Positions 1 through 7,700 of a stretch of DNA of 9,810 nt are shown in pieces. The stretch is from Alphaproteobacteria bacterium (GTDB lineage Bacteria > Pseudomonadota > Alphaproteobacteria > UBA7887): NCBI GenBank assembly GCA_028289725.1, contig JANQOH010000220.1:1-9810 (forward strand). Direction: 5' to 3'. Position 1 is the stretch's first letter. Each line of letters begins with the position of its first letter. A program made the position numbers and the translations under genes. Below the pieces are notes generated by a model that worked only from the letters and a program-made list of their open reading frames with translations, ran no database searches and was not told where the DNA came from.

Positions 1-111
1 AGCGTATCGCTCGCCGACGATGCGGGCAAGGCGGCGTGCGGCGGTTGAATCGCCCCCGCCAATACCGGAGACTGGCGCGCCCAAACCTGGGCCTATTTCG
101 TTGGGAATGCC
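1..111. other. Undetermined left edge, possible gene end
   Basis: Frame 1 on the + strand is open from the window edge to a TGA at 46-48 and would encode a 15-residue tail ending DDAGKAACGG, so this could be the 3' end of an upstream gene on the same strand as the flavodoxin. The minus strand is also open here, with a plausible-looking stretch (GGGDSTAARRLARIVGERYA) running off the edge, but it has no ATG start and runs back into the antisense of the flavodoxin gene. Codon third positions slightly favour the + reading. The sequence does not decide between them. I see no convincing promoter for the flavodoxin in 49-111. Confidence 0.25.
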
Positions 112-561
112 GTGGCCGAAATATTGATCATTGTCGGGACCGAATCCGGTAACGCGCAGATGGTCGCGGATTATCTATCCGACGAATTGTCGCCGCTGGG
201 ACACGCGTTCGACATTATGAATGATGGCGACGCAGACGAAGCGCGGCTCGCGGAACGTGGTGTCGTGCTCGTTTGCACGGCCACCCACGGCGATGGTGAA
301 TTGCCGGACAATTTGATCCCGTTCCACGACAGCCTGACCGCCGCGCGTCCCGACCTTTCGCATTTGCGCTATGGCGTGATCGCGCTCGGCGACCAGACCT
401 ATGCCGATACGTTTTGCAATGCGGGGCGCAACTTCGACACCCTGCTCAACGAATTGGGCGCGCAGAAGGTTGGCGAGCGCTTAGAGATCGATGCGTGCAC
501 CCAGCCTTTGCCGGACGAAGACGCACTAGAGTGGGCGAAGGAATGGGTCGAGATGCTCTGA
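112..561 (+). CDS. Flavodoxin domain protein, MioC-like
   Basis: This encodes a 149-residue cytoplasmic flavodoxin-fold protein expected to bind FMN and act as a low-potential electron carrier. Three FMN-binding regions are visible: the phosphate loop GTESGNA (residues 9-15), the 50s loop TATHGDGELPDN (56-67) and a third loop LGDQTYADTFCNAG (92-105). The sequence resembles MioC and the flavodoxin-like domain of sulfite reductase or cytochrome P450 reductase more than classical long-chain flavodoxins. Length is right for a stand-alone domain. The start is GTG at 112, with GGGA six bases upstream; no in-frame ATG lies between it and the stop at 46-48. It ends 18 bp before the convergent transporter gene. 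The redox partner cannot be read from the neighbours. Fold and FMN binding are fairly secure; the cellular role is not. Confidence 0.9.
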   Translation: MAEILIIVGTESGNAQMVADYLSDELSPLGHAFDIMNDGDADEARLAERGVVLVCTATHGDGELPDNLIPFHDSLTAARPDLSHLRYGVIALGDQTYADTFCNAGRNFDTLLNELGAQKVGERLEIDACTQPLPDEDALEWAKEWVEML

Positions 562-579
562 GCCGCGGCGTGAGAATCG

Positions 580-2091
580 CTATGGCTGCGCCCATTCCGG
601 AACCACGCCGGTCGCGATGCCCAAGACGAGCAGCATGATCGAATAGCCGACGCCGGTAATGACCGCGATGCTAATCAGGTTCAACCAGACGCCGGCCCGG
701 ATCATTTGCCCGATCGTGAGATGACCTGACCCGAACACAATGGCATTGGGCGGCGTCGCGACCGGCATCATAAAGGCGCAACTCGCGGCCAGCGCCGCTG
801 GAACGACGAGCAAGAAGGGATTCTCGCCCAAACCGACCGCGACCGATGCGACGATCGGCAAGAAAGTCGCGGTGGTAGCGGTGTTGCTGGTCAGCTCAGT
901 AAGGAAAATGATCAGCGCGGTCACCGCAATCACGATCAAGACGGGCGACAGGCCGCCAAAGGACTGCGTTGAACCGCCGATCCAATCGGCAAGTCCGGTC
1001 GCCTTGATCGTGCTCGACAGGCTCAGTCCGCCACCGAACAGCAGCAGCACGCCCCAGGGCACCTTCTGCGCCCACGCCCAGTTCATGGCAAAAACGCGCC
1101 TCCGCCAGTCCACCGGAATGGCGAACAAGACCAACGCGCCGGTTATTGCGATGACGGTGTCGTTCAAGCGCACACCGGGCAGTGCGTCGGCAAGCACGGG
1201 CCGGAAAATCCACGCGCCGGCGGTCAGGGCGAAGACGGTTAGGACGGTTTTCTCACCGCGGCTCATCGCGCCCATGTCACGCAAGGCCTCTTGAAAAAGC
1301 TCCGCCGAGCCGGGGGCAGGCGCGCGCGGCACGCGACACACAATGCGGGTCAGCAAAAGCCAAGCAATGGGCAGCATGACCGCCACGAGGGGCAGGCCGA
1401 TCAGCATCCACTGACCGAATCCGATTGAGACGCCATAGACGTCGTTCATGAATCCGGCCATGAACACATTTGGTGGGGTGCCGATCAATGTGCCGATGCC
1501 GCCAATGCTGGCCGAATATGCGATGCCGAGCATCAAGGCGACCGCGAAGCCGCTTGCGCCGAGCGCGCGGTCGTTTGTCGAAAGCAGGGCCACGACCGAC
1601 ACCGCGATCGGCAACATCATCATGGTGGTGGCGGTGTTGCTGACCCACATGCTGAGCACCGCCGTTGCCACCATGAATCCAGCGATCAGATTGGCCGGAC
1701 GCGTGCCGAACACCGAAATCAGCTTGAGCGCGATGCGGCGATGCAGTTCCCAGCGTTGCATGGCGAGTGCGATCACGAACCCGCCAAGGAACAGGAAAAC
1801 CAGCGGGTGCGCATAGGGCGCGGCCACCGCCTGGAGATCGTTAACGCCGAGCAACGGAAACAGCGCGAGCGGCAGCAACGCGGTGATCGGGATCGGGACG
1901 GGCTCGGTCATCCACCAGATGGCCATCCAAAGCGCCACGGCGGCGGCGCGCCACGCCGGCGGCTCCAAGCCGCCTTGCGGCCCGGCGGCCAACATGAACG
2001 CCATAATCAAGGGACCGAGAAACAGACCGATCGTCGGCGCGGCGCGCCCGCTCTTTCTTTCCGTTTCTTGGTCGGCGCCGCCGTCAGTCAT
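580..2091 (-). CDS. SLC13/DASS family anion:sodium symporter
   Basis: This is an inner-membrane secondary transporter of the divalent anion:sodium symporter family, which carries di- or tricarboxylates or sulfate with Na+. Starting at ATG 2091 it has 503 residues with many hydrophobic segments and the internal duplication of the family: an SNT motif at 151-153 with GTPPN at 204-208 in the first half, and a second SNT at 402-404 with ATPPN at 445-449. As known from VcINDY-type transporters, these motifs line the Na+ and carboxylate sites. The stretch ASCAFMMPVATPPNAIV matches the family signature as I recall it. A GTG at 2097 is also in frame, but GGGAG lies seven bases before the ATG and only one base before the GTG, so I chose the ATG. 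It converges with the flavodoxin gene and diverges from the Sel1 gene. The substrate cannot be determined. Confidence 0.93.
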   Translation of the reverse strand: MTDGGADQETERKSGRAAPTIGLFLGPLIMAFMLAAGPQGGLEPPAWRAAAVALWMAIWWMTEPVPIPITALLPLALFPLLGVNDLQAVAAPYAHPLVFLFLGGFVIALAMQRWELHRRIALKLISVFGTRPANLIAGFMVATAVLSMWVSNTATTMMMLPIAVSVVALLSTNDRALGASGFAVALMLGIAYSASIGGIGTLIGTPPNVFMAGFMNDVYGVSIGFGQWMLIGLPLVAVMLPIAWLLLTRIVCRVPRAPAPGSAELFQEALRDMGAMSRGEKTVLTVFALTAGAWIFRPVLADALPGVRLNDTVIAITGALVLFAIPVDWRRRVFAMNWAWAQKVPWGVLLLFGGGLSLSSTIKATGLADWIGGSTQSFGGLSPVLIVIAVTALIIFLTELTSNTATTATFLPIVASVAVGLGENPFLLVVPAALAASCAFMMPVATPPNAIVFGSGHLTIGQMIRAGVWLNLISIAVITGVGYSIMLLVLGIATGVVPEWAQP

Positions 2092-2246
2092 CGCCACGCT
2101 CCCGCAATCCGCGATATGGGTACCCCATCACACTTCGTGCGGAAACCTTTGATTTCGGGGTTTATTTCCGGACCGCGCCGCCTAATTGAGTCAACCGGAG
2201 CGGCACCTCTTGCAACCGACCCACGGTTTTGAATGGTTTGACGCAC
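2092..2246. promoter_or_regulatory. Divergent intergenic region
   Basis: This region separates the transporter (-) from the Sel1 protein (+) and should hold both promoters, but I find no -35/-10 pair good enough to call. It contains several small symmetric elements: ATGGG-TAC-CCCAT at 2116-2128, a CGGAAA/TTTCCG pair at 2140-2145 and 2165-2170, and TTGAGTCAA at 2186-2194. The last includes GAGTC, a GANTC site of the CcrM methyltransferase of Alphaproteobacteria. Any of these could be an operator, but arms of four to six bases are expected by chance at this length. Confidence 0.3.
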
Positions 2247-2945
2247 ATGGGTAATTTCGTTGGCGGAACTTTCGCCGCTCTCGCGTTAACGGCGGTTCTC
2301 GGGCTCAGCGCCCTTCCGGCGTCGGCGCGGCAAGACGATATGGCGGCCGAGCGGGCTGCCGAACGCGCCATGGCGGCGGAAGCCAGGGCGGCGGAAGAGA
2401 AGGCTCTCGCCGACGCCCGGTCGGCCTTCGAAGACCGCGATTACGCCAGCGCGTTGGACCAACTTCTGCCGCTCGCTGAAAACGGCAATCCGGACGCACA
2501 AAATCTCGTCGGCTCTCTTTACCGCACGGGCGCGCTGGGGCTGGCGGATTATGACCAGGCGGCGCTTTGGTTCGAAGCGGCGGTCGCGCAACACCATCCG
2601 GAGGCGCTGTTCAATCTTGGCCTGATGTACTTTCAACACGAGCTCGATTTGCGCAACGGTCGCAATACGCGATACGCCTTCAGCGAAGCCGCGTTCGTCC
2701 GCTTTCACGAGGCCGCCGAGCTTGGACATGCCGATGCGCAGCTTTACGTCGGACATATGTACGCGGAAGGCATGGGCGTCGATCGCGACCCGGTCGAGGC
2801 TTACAAGTGGTATCAGCTCTCCGCCTGGCAGCGGAACAGCCTGGCGACATCAGCGCGCGATCGGCTTTCCGGAAAATTGACGTCCGACCAGATTCACCAA
2901 GCCAAAGAATCGGCGCGCGCTTTTTCGGTCACTACGGCGAATTAG
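2247..2945 (+). CDS. Exported Sel1-repeat protein
   Basis: A 232-residue protein with an N-terminal Sec-type signal: a hydrophobic run at about residues 8-23 and a likely signal-peptidase site after PASA (residue 27), so probably periplasmic. A charged Ala/Glu-rich helical stretch follows (about 32-60, coiled-coil-like), then alpha-alpha repeats of the Sel1/TPR type. NPDAQNLVGSLYRTG (81-95), HPEALFNLGLMYF (117-129) and HADAQLYVGHMYAEGMGV (161-178) are Sel1 cores, the last followed by DPVEAYKWYQLSA. Such repeats usually bind other proteins. I chose ATG 2247 because it gives a compact signal peptide. TTG codons at 2229 and 2238 are in frame and would add six or three residues; no start has a clear ribosome binding site, and the signal lacks the usual positive N-region. 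It converges with the TPR gene across 18 bp. The specific role is unknown. Confidence 0.85.
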   Translation: MGNFVGGTFAALALTAVLGLSALPASARQDDMAAERAAERAMAAEARAAEEKALADARSAFEDRDYASALDQLLPLAENGNPDAQNLVGSLYRTGALGLADYDQAALWFEAAVAQHHPEALFNLGLMYFQHELDLRNGRNTRYAFSEAAFVRFHEAAELGHADAQLYVGHMYAEGMGVDRDPVEAYKWYQLSAWQRNSLATSARDRLSGKLTSDQIHQAKESARAFSVTTAN

Positions 2946-2963
2946 CCCCAGCGTACGAGCCGC

Positions 2964-3521
2964 TCACGCATCAACGCCAATGTGCTTCTCCAAGGCCTGC
3001 AGGCGGGCCCGCGCACCGGGCGAATTCGGGTGCACCTCAAGCATCTTTTTGAGCGCGTTGTACGCTTGATCGTGCTTCTTCTGCGCGGCGCGGATCATCG
3101 ACAGGCCGGAAAGCGCGCCAAAGTGACGCGGCTCGAGCGCCAGGGTCTTATCGATATCATCGATCGAGGCTTGATAGTCACCCATTAGCCAATAAAGCGT
3201 CGCGCGCTTATTCCATCCCTCGGCAAAATCGGGCGCGGCTTCAATCACGGAATTGAACGCCGCCAGCGCGATCGGGAAATCGCCACTGTTCATCGCCGCG
3301 ATCCCGGTTTGCAACATCTGGTTCAGCGCATCATCGCCCGAATCCAGCCACAGGACCCAAATCGACTGCTCAAGTCGCCCAAGCTCTTGCGGATCTTCGG
3401 TTTGCGCCAACAGGAAGAACAGGTCATCCAAGCGTGGATCATCCTGACGTGACCAGCCCGGCTGGCCCCATGCAAGCGCCATCATCGCCACCGTGCAGAG
3501 TGTGATTAGTTTTTGCATCAT
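2964..3521 (-). CDS. Exported TPR-repeat protein
   Basis: A 185-residue protein with a signal peptide (MMQK, then a hydrophobic run to about residue 20, probable cleavage near GWS at 24) and roughly three tetratricopeptide repeats at about 65-98, 99-132 and 133-166. Visible TPR cores include DFPIALAAFNSVIEAAPDFAE and WNKRATLYWLMGDYQASIDD. The protein is likely periplasmic and protein-binding. The frame stays open upstream to 3698, but that part is antisense-like, Arg-rich and overlaps glcF, whereas the two ATGs at 3521 and 3518 begin an obvious signal peptide; I therefore start at 3521. The gene follows glcF by 59 bp on the same strand with no obvious terminator between them, so it may be the last gene of the glc transcript. 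No specific function is recognisable. Confidence 0.85.
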   Translation of the reverse strand: MMQKLITLCTVAMMALAWGQPGWSRQDDPRLDDLFFLLAQTEDPQELGRLEQSIWVLWLDSGDDALNQMLQTGIAAMNSGDFPIALAAFNSVIEAAPDFAEGWNKRATLYWLMGDYQASIDDIDKTLALEPRHFGALSGLSMIRAAQKKHDQAYNALKKMLEVHPNSPGARARLQALEKHIGVDA

Positions 3522-3580
3522 GCCCGAAGTATGGCCCGAGAGCCGACGCAAGAAAAGTGGCGTACGGGCTTCGTCCGCGG

Positions 3581-4888
3581 TCAAGCGCCAGCGGAATTGG
3601 GCAAATTGGCGGGTTTGGGGCCGCCGGTGGCCCAATCGAGCAATTCGACCGTGTGGATCACCGGCATACCCACCTCGCCGCCAAGCTGGGTCAGACAACC
3701 AATATTGCCGGAAGCGACAAGGTCGGCATTCAGGCGCGATAAATTCTTTACCTTACGCGCGCGGAGTTGGCTGGCGATCTCGGGTTGCAGCAAATTGTAC
3801 GTCCCGGCCGACCCGCAGCACAAATGCGATTCGGCGGGTTCCACCACGTCAAATCCGGCTGACGCCAACAAGGCTTTCGGCGCGGTGGTGATCTTCTGAC
3901 CATGCTGGAGAGAGCACGCCGCCTGATACGCGATCCTTAGGTTGCTAACAACCTTCTCCGCCGTGGTCTTAAGACTCAAATCTGTCATGACCTCGGAAAT
4001 ATCGCGCGTGCGTTCCGCCACCGCCTGCGCGCGATCGGCCCACGCCGAATCGTTCCGGAACATGAAGCCGTAATCCTTGATCGTGGTCCCGCAGCCGGAT
4101 GCGTTAATCACGATGGCGTCCAGCCCCTCTCCCTCGATTTCGCGATGCCAGGCGGCGATATTCGCTTTGGCGTTCTCGTGTGCCGGCGCTTCCTTGCCCA
4201 TGTGGAGGGTCAGCGCCCCACAACAGCCCGCACCCTCGGCCACCACCACATCGCAGCCGTGACGCGTCAACAGACGCACGGTGGCTTCGTTGATTTGCGG
4301 ACTCAACACGCGTTGCGCGCAGCCGGTGAACATGGCAACCCGCATTCGGCGTTCCCCTTCGGCCGGGAAGACTTGCGGGCGGTCGACCGAAGACGGCGCC
4401 GGCACCGAAGCCGGCGCCATATCGAGCAACGTTTTCAGGCGGCCCGGCATCAAGGCTTTGAACGGCCGGCCGAGACGGGCGCCGATGAGCGCCAATCGAA
4501 ACACGCCAGGACGCGGCAAAACGAAGGCAAGCAACGCGCGCAGCATGCGTTCTGGCAACGGCCGCGCATGCGTCTCCTCGACCCGCACCCGCGCCTGGTC
4601 AACCAAGTGCATATAGTGCACGCCGGACGGACAGGTCGTCATGCAAGAGAGGCACGATAGACAGCGGTCGATATGCTCGGCAACGCGCGCCGGCGCTTCC
4701 TTGCCGCCTTCCAGCATATCCTTAATCAAATAGATGCGGCCGCGTGGGCTATCCAACTCATCGCCAAGCAGTACATAGGTGGGACACGTCGCCGTGCAAA
4801 AGCCGCAATGCACGCAGGACCGAAGAATGCTGTTGGCTTCCGCGATGTCGGGATCGGCAAGTTGAGCCAAGGTGAAATTGGTTTGCAT
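3581..4888 (-). CDS. glcF: Glycolate oxidase iron-sulfur subunit GlcF
   Basis: This 435-residue protein is the Fe-S subunit of glycolate dehydrogenase (glycolate oxidase), which passes electrons from the GlcD/GlcE flavins to the membrane quinone pool. Two 4Fe-4S cysteine sets are intact: C25, C28, C31, C35 (CVHCGFCTATCP) and C76, C79, C82, C86 (CLSCLSCMTTCP). Two Cys-rich CCG domains follow, recognisable by GAGCCGAL and by QAACSLQHG with HLCCGSAGTYNLLQPE. Length fits the family (a little over 400 residues). The ATG at 4888 lies one base after the glcE TAG (4890-4892). AGAAGG inside the glcE tail lies eight bases before this ATG, a good ribosome binding site that suggests coupled translation. 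The close relatives LldE and GlpC differ in partner genes; the glcD and glcE neighbours settle the name. Confidence 0.95.
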   Translation of the reverse strand: MQTNFTLAQLADPDIAEANSILRSCVHCGFCTATCPTYVLLGDELDSPRGRIYLIKDMLEGGKEAPARVAEHIDRCLSCLSCMTTCPSGVHYMHLVDQARVRVEETHARPLPERMLRALLAFVLPRPGVFRLALIGARLGRPFKALMPGRLKTLLDMAPASVPAPSSVDRPQVFPAEGERRMRVAMFTGCAQRVLSPQINEATVRLLTRHGCDVVVAEGAGCCGALTLHMGKEAPAHENAKANIAAWHREIEGEGLDAIVINASGCGTTIKDYGFMFRNDSAWADRAQAVAERTRDISEVMTDLSLKTTAEKVVSNLRIAYQAACSLQHGQKITTAPKALLASAGFDVVEPAESHLCCGSAGTYNLLQPEIASQLRARKVKNLSRLNADLVASGNIGCLTQLGGEVGMPVIHTVELLDWATGGPKPANLPNSAGA

Positions 4889-4889
4889 G

Positions 4890-6125
4890 CTATCGGCCTT
4901 CTGTCACCATCCGGCCGGGATTCAGCACGCCTTGTGGATCAAACTGCGCTTTCAACCGCGCGCTCAGCGCGGCGAGCGGCGCGGATTGCGGCTGGAAAAC
5001 GGGAACTCTCGCACGCAACTCGGCATCGCCGCGGACCAATGTGGCGTGCCCGCCCTGGCCGGCGTGCGCCAAGGCACCGCGCACAATCGACGCGCCGCCA
5101 TCTTCCGTCCCCGGATCCACGGCTAGCCATATCAATCCGCCCGCCCAATCGTAATACCAATCCGCCTCGCAGACGCCGTCGATCTCGTTAACGATCGCCG
5201 ACGCCGCGGAGGGCGGGACCGACAGCCGCCAGACAGGCCGGTCGGGCCTCGCCACAAACGGCCCGACATTGCCGATACCGCGCCAGAGCGTCGCCGAATT
5301 GTGCCCATGCAATTCTTCCACTGATGCCAGCGCGCCCAAGAGTTCGCGCAATCGTTCGCAGCGATACAGCACTGATTGTTCCGTGCCTTCGACGCGTATG
5401 GCCGTGACCGACGCATCGGCCTGGGCGACGTAGGAAACGTCCGAGCCGGTCGCGACCGGCTTGGGCATGTGGGCGAGCGCGGACGGTTCGAGCGTGCTGC
5501 GCGCCGCCTCGCCCATGGCTCGAACCGCCGCCGCGTCGTCCAGTCCGAATGCAAGCACCGTGCGCGTTTTTTCAGGCGCCGGTAAGACCTTCAAAGTCAC
5601 GTCGGTTAGCACGGCAAGCGTGCCGTATGAGCCGGCCAAAACCTTGCACAAGTCGTAGCCGCTGACATTCTTCACGACCCGGCCGCCCGACTTGAACAAT
5701 TCGCCCCGGCCGCTCACCGCGTTGACGCCCAAAAAATGGTCGCGCGCGGCGCCCGCCTTAACCCGGCGCGGTCCTGATAAGTTGCAGCCGACAATGCCGC
5801 CGATCGTGGCTTGTCCCGCCGGCGCGCCGAACAACGGCCCCAGGTCAGGCGGCTCAAACGCAAGTTGCTGCTGGTTCTCCGCGAGCTTCGCTTCGATGTC
5901 GGCGAGTGGGGTTCCCGCGCGTGCGGTCAGCGCGAGTTCCGACGGTTCATAATATGTGATGCCGGTGAGGTCGCCGGTTTCCAGCGTCGCCGAGAGATTG
6001 ACCGTGCGGCCGATCCCGCTCTTCGTGCCGTGCCCGACGATCTCCAGCGGCGTGCCGTCCGAAAGTGCCCAGGCCACCACGTCACAGACTTGGGTGTCCT
6101 CGGTGGGCCGAAATTGCGTTGACAT
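4890..6125 (-). CDS. glcE: Glycolate oxidase FAD-binding subunit GlcE
   Basis: This 411-residue protein is the second flavoprotein subunit of glycolate dehydrogenase, related to GlcD. It carries a PCMH-type FAD-binding domain: the phosphate-binding segment GHGTKSGIGR (near residue 32), then ATIGGIVGCNLSGPRRVKAG and KNVSGYDLCKVLAGSYGTLA. The C-terminus has the family ending FDPQGVLNPGRM. It lacks the HAGDGN and SGEHGIG motifs of GlcD, as expected for GlcE. An in-frame TTG at 6128 would add one residue. I chose ATG 6125 because its A is shared with the glcD stop (TGATG, 1-nt overlap), a standard coupling arrangement; no separate ribosome binding site is evident. In E. coli all three of GlcD, GlcE and GlcF are required for activity. 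Confidence 0.94.
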   Translation of the reverse strand: MSTQFRPTEDTQVCDVVAWALSDGTPLEIVGHGTKSGIGRTVNLSATLETGDLTGITYYEPSELALTARAGTPLADIEAKLAENQQQLAFEPPDLGPLFGAPAGQATIGGIVGCNLSGPRRVKAGAARDHFLGVNAVSGRGELFKSGGRVVKNVSGYDLCKVLAGSYGTLAVLTDVTLKVLPAPEKTRTVLAFGLDDAAAVRAMGEAARSTLEPSALAHMPKPVATGSDVSYVAQADASVTAIRVEGTEQSVLYRCERLRELLGALASVEELHGHNSATLWRGIGNVGPFVARPDRPVWRLSVPPSAASAIVNEIDGVCEADWYYDWAGGLIWLAVDPGTEDGGASIVRGALAHAGQGGHATLVRGDAELRARVPVFQPQSAPLAALSARLKAQFDPQGVLNPGRMVTEGR

Positions 6126-7612
6126 CAAAACCGCGGCAGGTCAGGAAATGGCAGCTTGCCGTGATGAACGTGCATCTTTCCGAGTTCCGCGCAGCGGTGC
6201 AGCTCCGGAAACACCTTGCCGGGATTCAGGAGGCCTTCGGGATCGAACGCGCATTTGACGCGCTGCTGCTGATTGAGATCGATCTCGTTGAACATCGCGC
6301 CCATCAAGTCGCGCTTTTCGACGCCGATGCCGTGTTCGCCGCTCAATACACCGCCCATTTCGACGCACAGTTTGAGAATCTCGGCGCCGAATTCCTCCGT
6401 CTTCTCCAACTCGCCCGGATTGTTGGCGTCATAGAGGATCAGCGGATGCAAATTGCCGTCGCCGGCATGAAAAACATTGGCGACGCGCAGGTCATATTTT
6501 TTCGACAGCTCCGACATGGCCTTCAGGATGTCCGGCAGGCGTTTGCGCGGGATCGTCCCATCCATGCAGTAATAGTCGGGCGAAATCCGGCCGACCGCGG
6601 GAAAGGCCGCTTTGCGCCCAAGCCAGAAGCGCTGCCGTTCTTCGTCGCTTTCGCTGACCCGCACCGAAATCGCGCCGCACGACTTCGCAATCTCGCTCAC
6701 GGTTTCGATCAAACCGTCGACTTCGACCTGCGGACCGTCGAGCTCGACGATCAACAACGACTCGACGTCGAGCGGATAACCGGCGTGACAAAAATCCTCA
6801 GCCGCGTGGATCGCCGCCTTATCCATCATTTCCATGCCGCCCGGAATGATGCCGGCTTCGATAACCCCCGCGACGCATGCGCCGCCTGCCTCAACCGACG
6901 GGAAACCAATCAAAAGGGCCCGCGCGGTTTCCGGTTTGGTCAAAATCCGCACGGTGATTTCGGTGATGACGCCAAGCAGGCCTTCCGAACCGGTCATGAT
7001 GCCGAGCAGGTCGTACCCTTCGGCGTCAAGGTGGCGGCCGCCAAGGCGCAGCACTTCGCCGTCCATCGTCACCATCTCGATGCCGAGGATGTTGTTCGTC
7101 GTGACGCCATATTTCAGGCAGTGCACGCCGCCCGAATTCTCCGCCACATTGCCGCCGATCGAGCAGGCGATCTGGCTCGAAGGATCGGGGGCGTAGTAGT
7201 ACCCGTCTTGGTCCACGGCTTGGCTTATCGCCAGATTGGTCACCCCCGGCTGCACAACGGCACAGCGATTGTCGTAGTCAATCTCAAGAATTTGATTGAA
7301 TTTGCCGAGGCCCAAGGTGACGCCATCAGCAAGCGGCAAGGCGCCCCCGGATAGCCCCGTCCCGGCCCCACGCGGCACCACTTTGACGCGGCGATCGGCG
7401 CACAATTTGAGAATGTCTGCGACCTGCCCGGTGGTCTCCGGTAGCACAACCACCATTGGACGCATTTTGTAGGCGGTCAGGCCATCGGTCTCATAAGCGG
7501 ACAGCTCGTCTGAATCAGCGATAACGCCCTCGCCAGGCACGATCGCGCGGAGCGCACCGATCAAATCGTCGCGCGCCGCGATAACCTGCCGATCCGGTTC
7601 CGGCATTTGCAT
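6125..7612 (-). CDS. glcD: Glycolate oxidase subunit GlcD
   Basis: This 495-residue protein is the catalytic FAD subunit of glycolate dehydrogenase, oxidising glycolate (and often D-lactate) to the 2-oxoacid. The N-terminal PCMH FAD-binding domain shows PRGAGTGLSGG (80-90), QPGVTNLAISQAV (121-133), APDPSSQIACSIGGNVAENS (141-160) and GSEGLLGVITEIT (208-220). The C-terminal FAD-linked oxidase domain shows FHAGDGNLHP (381-390) and SGEHGIGVEKRDLM (424-437) and ends with FDPEGLLNPGKVFPE. The start is ATG 7612; a second in-frame ATG at 7606 would remove two residues, and neither has a strong ribosome binding site. It is the first gene of the glcDEF unit and overlaps glcE by one base. D-lactate dehydrogenases of the same family are the alternative, but the glcE and glcF neighbours argue for glycolate. 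Confidence 0.95.
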   Translation of the reverse strand: MQMPEPDRQVIAARDDLIGALRAIVPGEGVIADSDELSAYETDGLTAYKMRPMVVVLPETTGQVADILKLCADRRVKVVPRGAGTGLSGGALPLADGVTLGLGKFNQILEIDYDNRCAVVQPGVTNLAISQAVDQDGYYYAPDPSSQIACSIGGNVAENSGGVHCLKYGVTTNNILGIEMVTMDGEVLRLGGRHLDAEGYDLLGIMTGSEGLLGVITEITVRILTKPETARALLIGFPSVEAGGACVAGVIEAGIIPGGMEMMDKAAIHAAEDFCHAGYPLDVESLLIVELDGPQVEVDGLIETVSEIAKSCGAISVRVSESDEERQRFWLGRKAAFPAVGRISPDYYCMDGTIPRKRLPDILKAMSELSKKYDLRVANVFHAGDGNLHPLILYDANNPGELEKTEEFGAEILKLCVEMGGVLSGEHGIGVEKRDLMGAMFNEIDLNQQQRVKCAFDPEGLLNPGKVFPELHRCAELGKMHVHHGKLPFPDLPRF

Positions 7613-7630
7613 GGGTACATCTCACACGTC

Positions 7631-7650
7631 GAGAAGCGGCCGCCGCTCTC
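7631..7650 (-). promoter_or_regulatory. Stem-loop in the glcD leader
   Basis: GAGA and GCGG at 7631-7639 pair with CCGC and TCTC at 7643-7650, giving an eight-pair stem with one bulged base (7635) and a three-base loop. If transcription starts from the promoter proposed at 7672-7700, this would form in the glcD 5' untranslated region about 18 bases before the ATG. It could be an operator or an RNA structure affecting glcD translation. The evidence is symmetry only. Confidence 0.3.
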
Positions 7651-7671
7651 GCAGCAGTTCAATCAAACCTA

Positions 7672-7700
7672 ATTTTGGGGATCATGTGCGCGCCGGTCAA
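7672..7700 (-). promoter_or_regulatory. Candidate sigma70 promoter for glcDEF
   Basis: On the minus strand, TTGACC (7695-7700, five of six matches to the -35 consensus) is followed by a 17-base spacer and CAAAAT (7672-7677, four of six to the -10). Transcription would begin near 7665, leaving a leader of about 53 bases before glcD. The -35 box lies exactly in the loop of the inverted repeat at 7688-7709. Confidence 0.45.

Noticed and set aside
740..1816. Two open frames on the + strand opposite the transporter
   Set aside because: Their Thr/Pro/Arg-rich translations have no family character, and the minus-strand frame carries intact DASS motifs.
3522..3698. N-terminal extension of the TPR protein frame
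   Set aside because: It overlaps the glcF coding region, is Arg-rich, and would bury a clear signal peptide that begins at 3521.
6065..7354. Open frame of 429 codons on the + strand opposite glcD
   Set aside because: It is the antisense of a conserved flavoprotein gene in GC-rich DNA, rich in Arg, Ala, Asp and His with no recognisable domain; a mirror of glcD codon bias.
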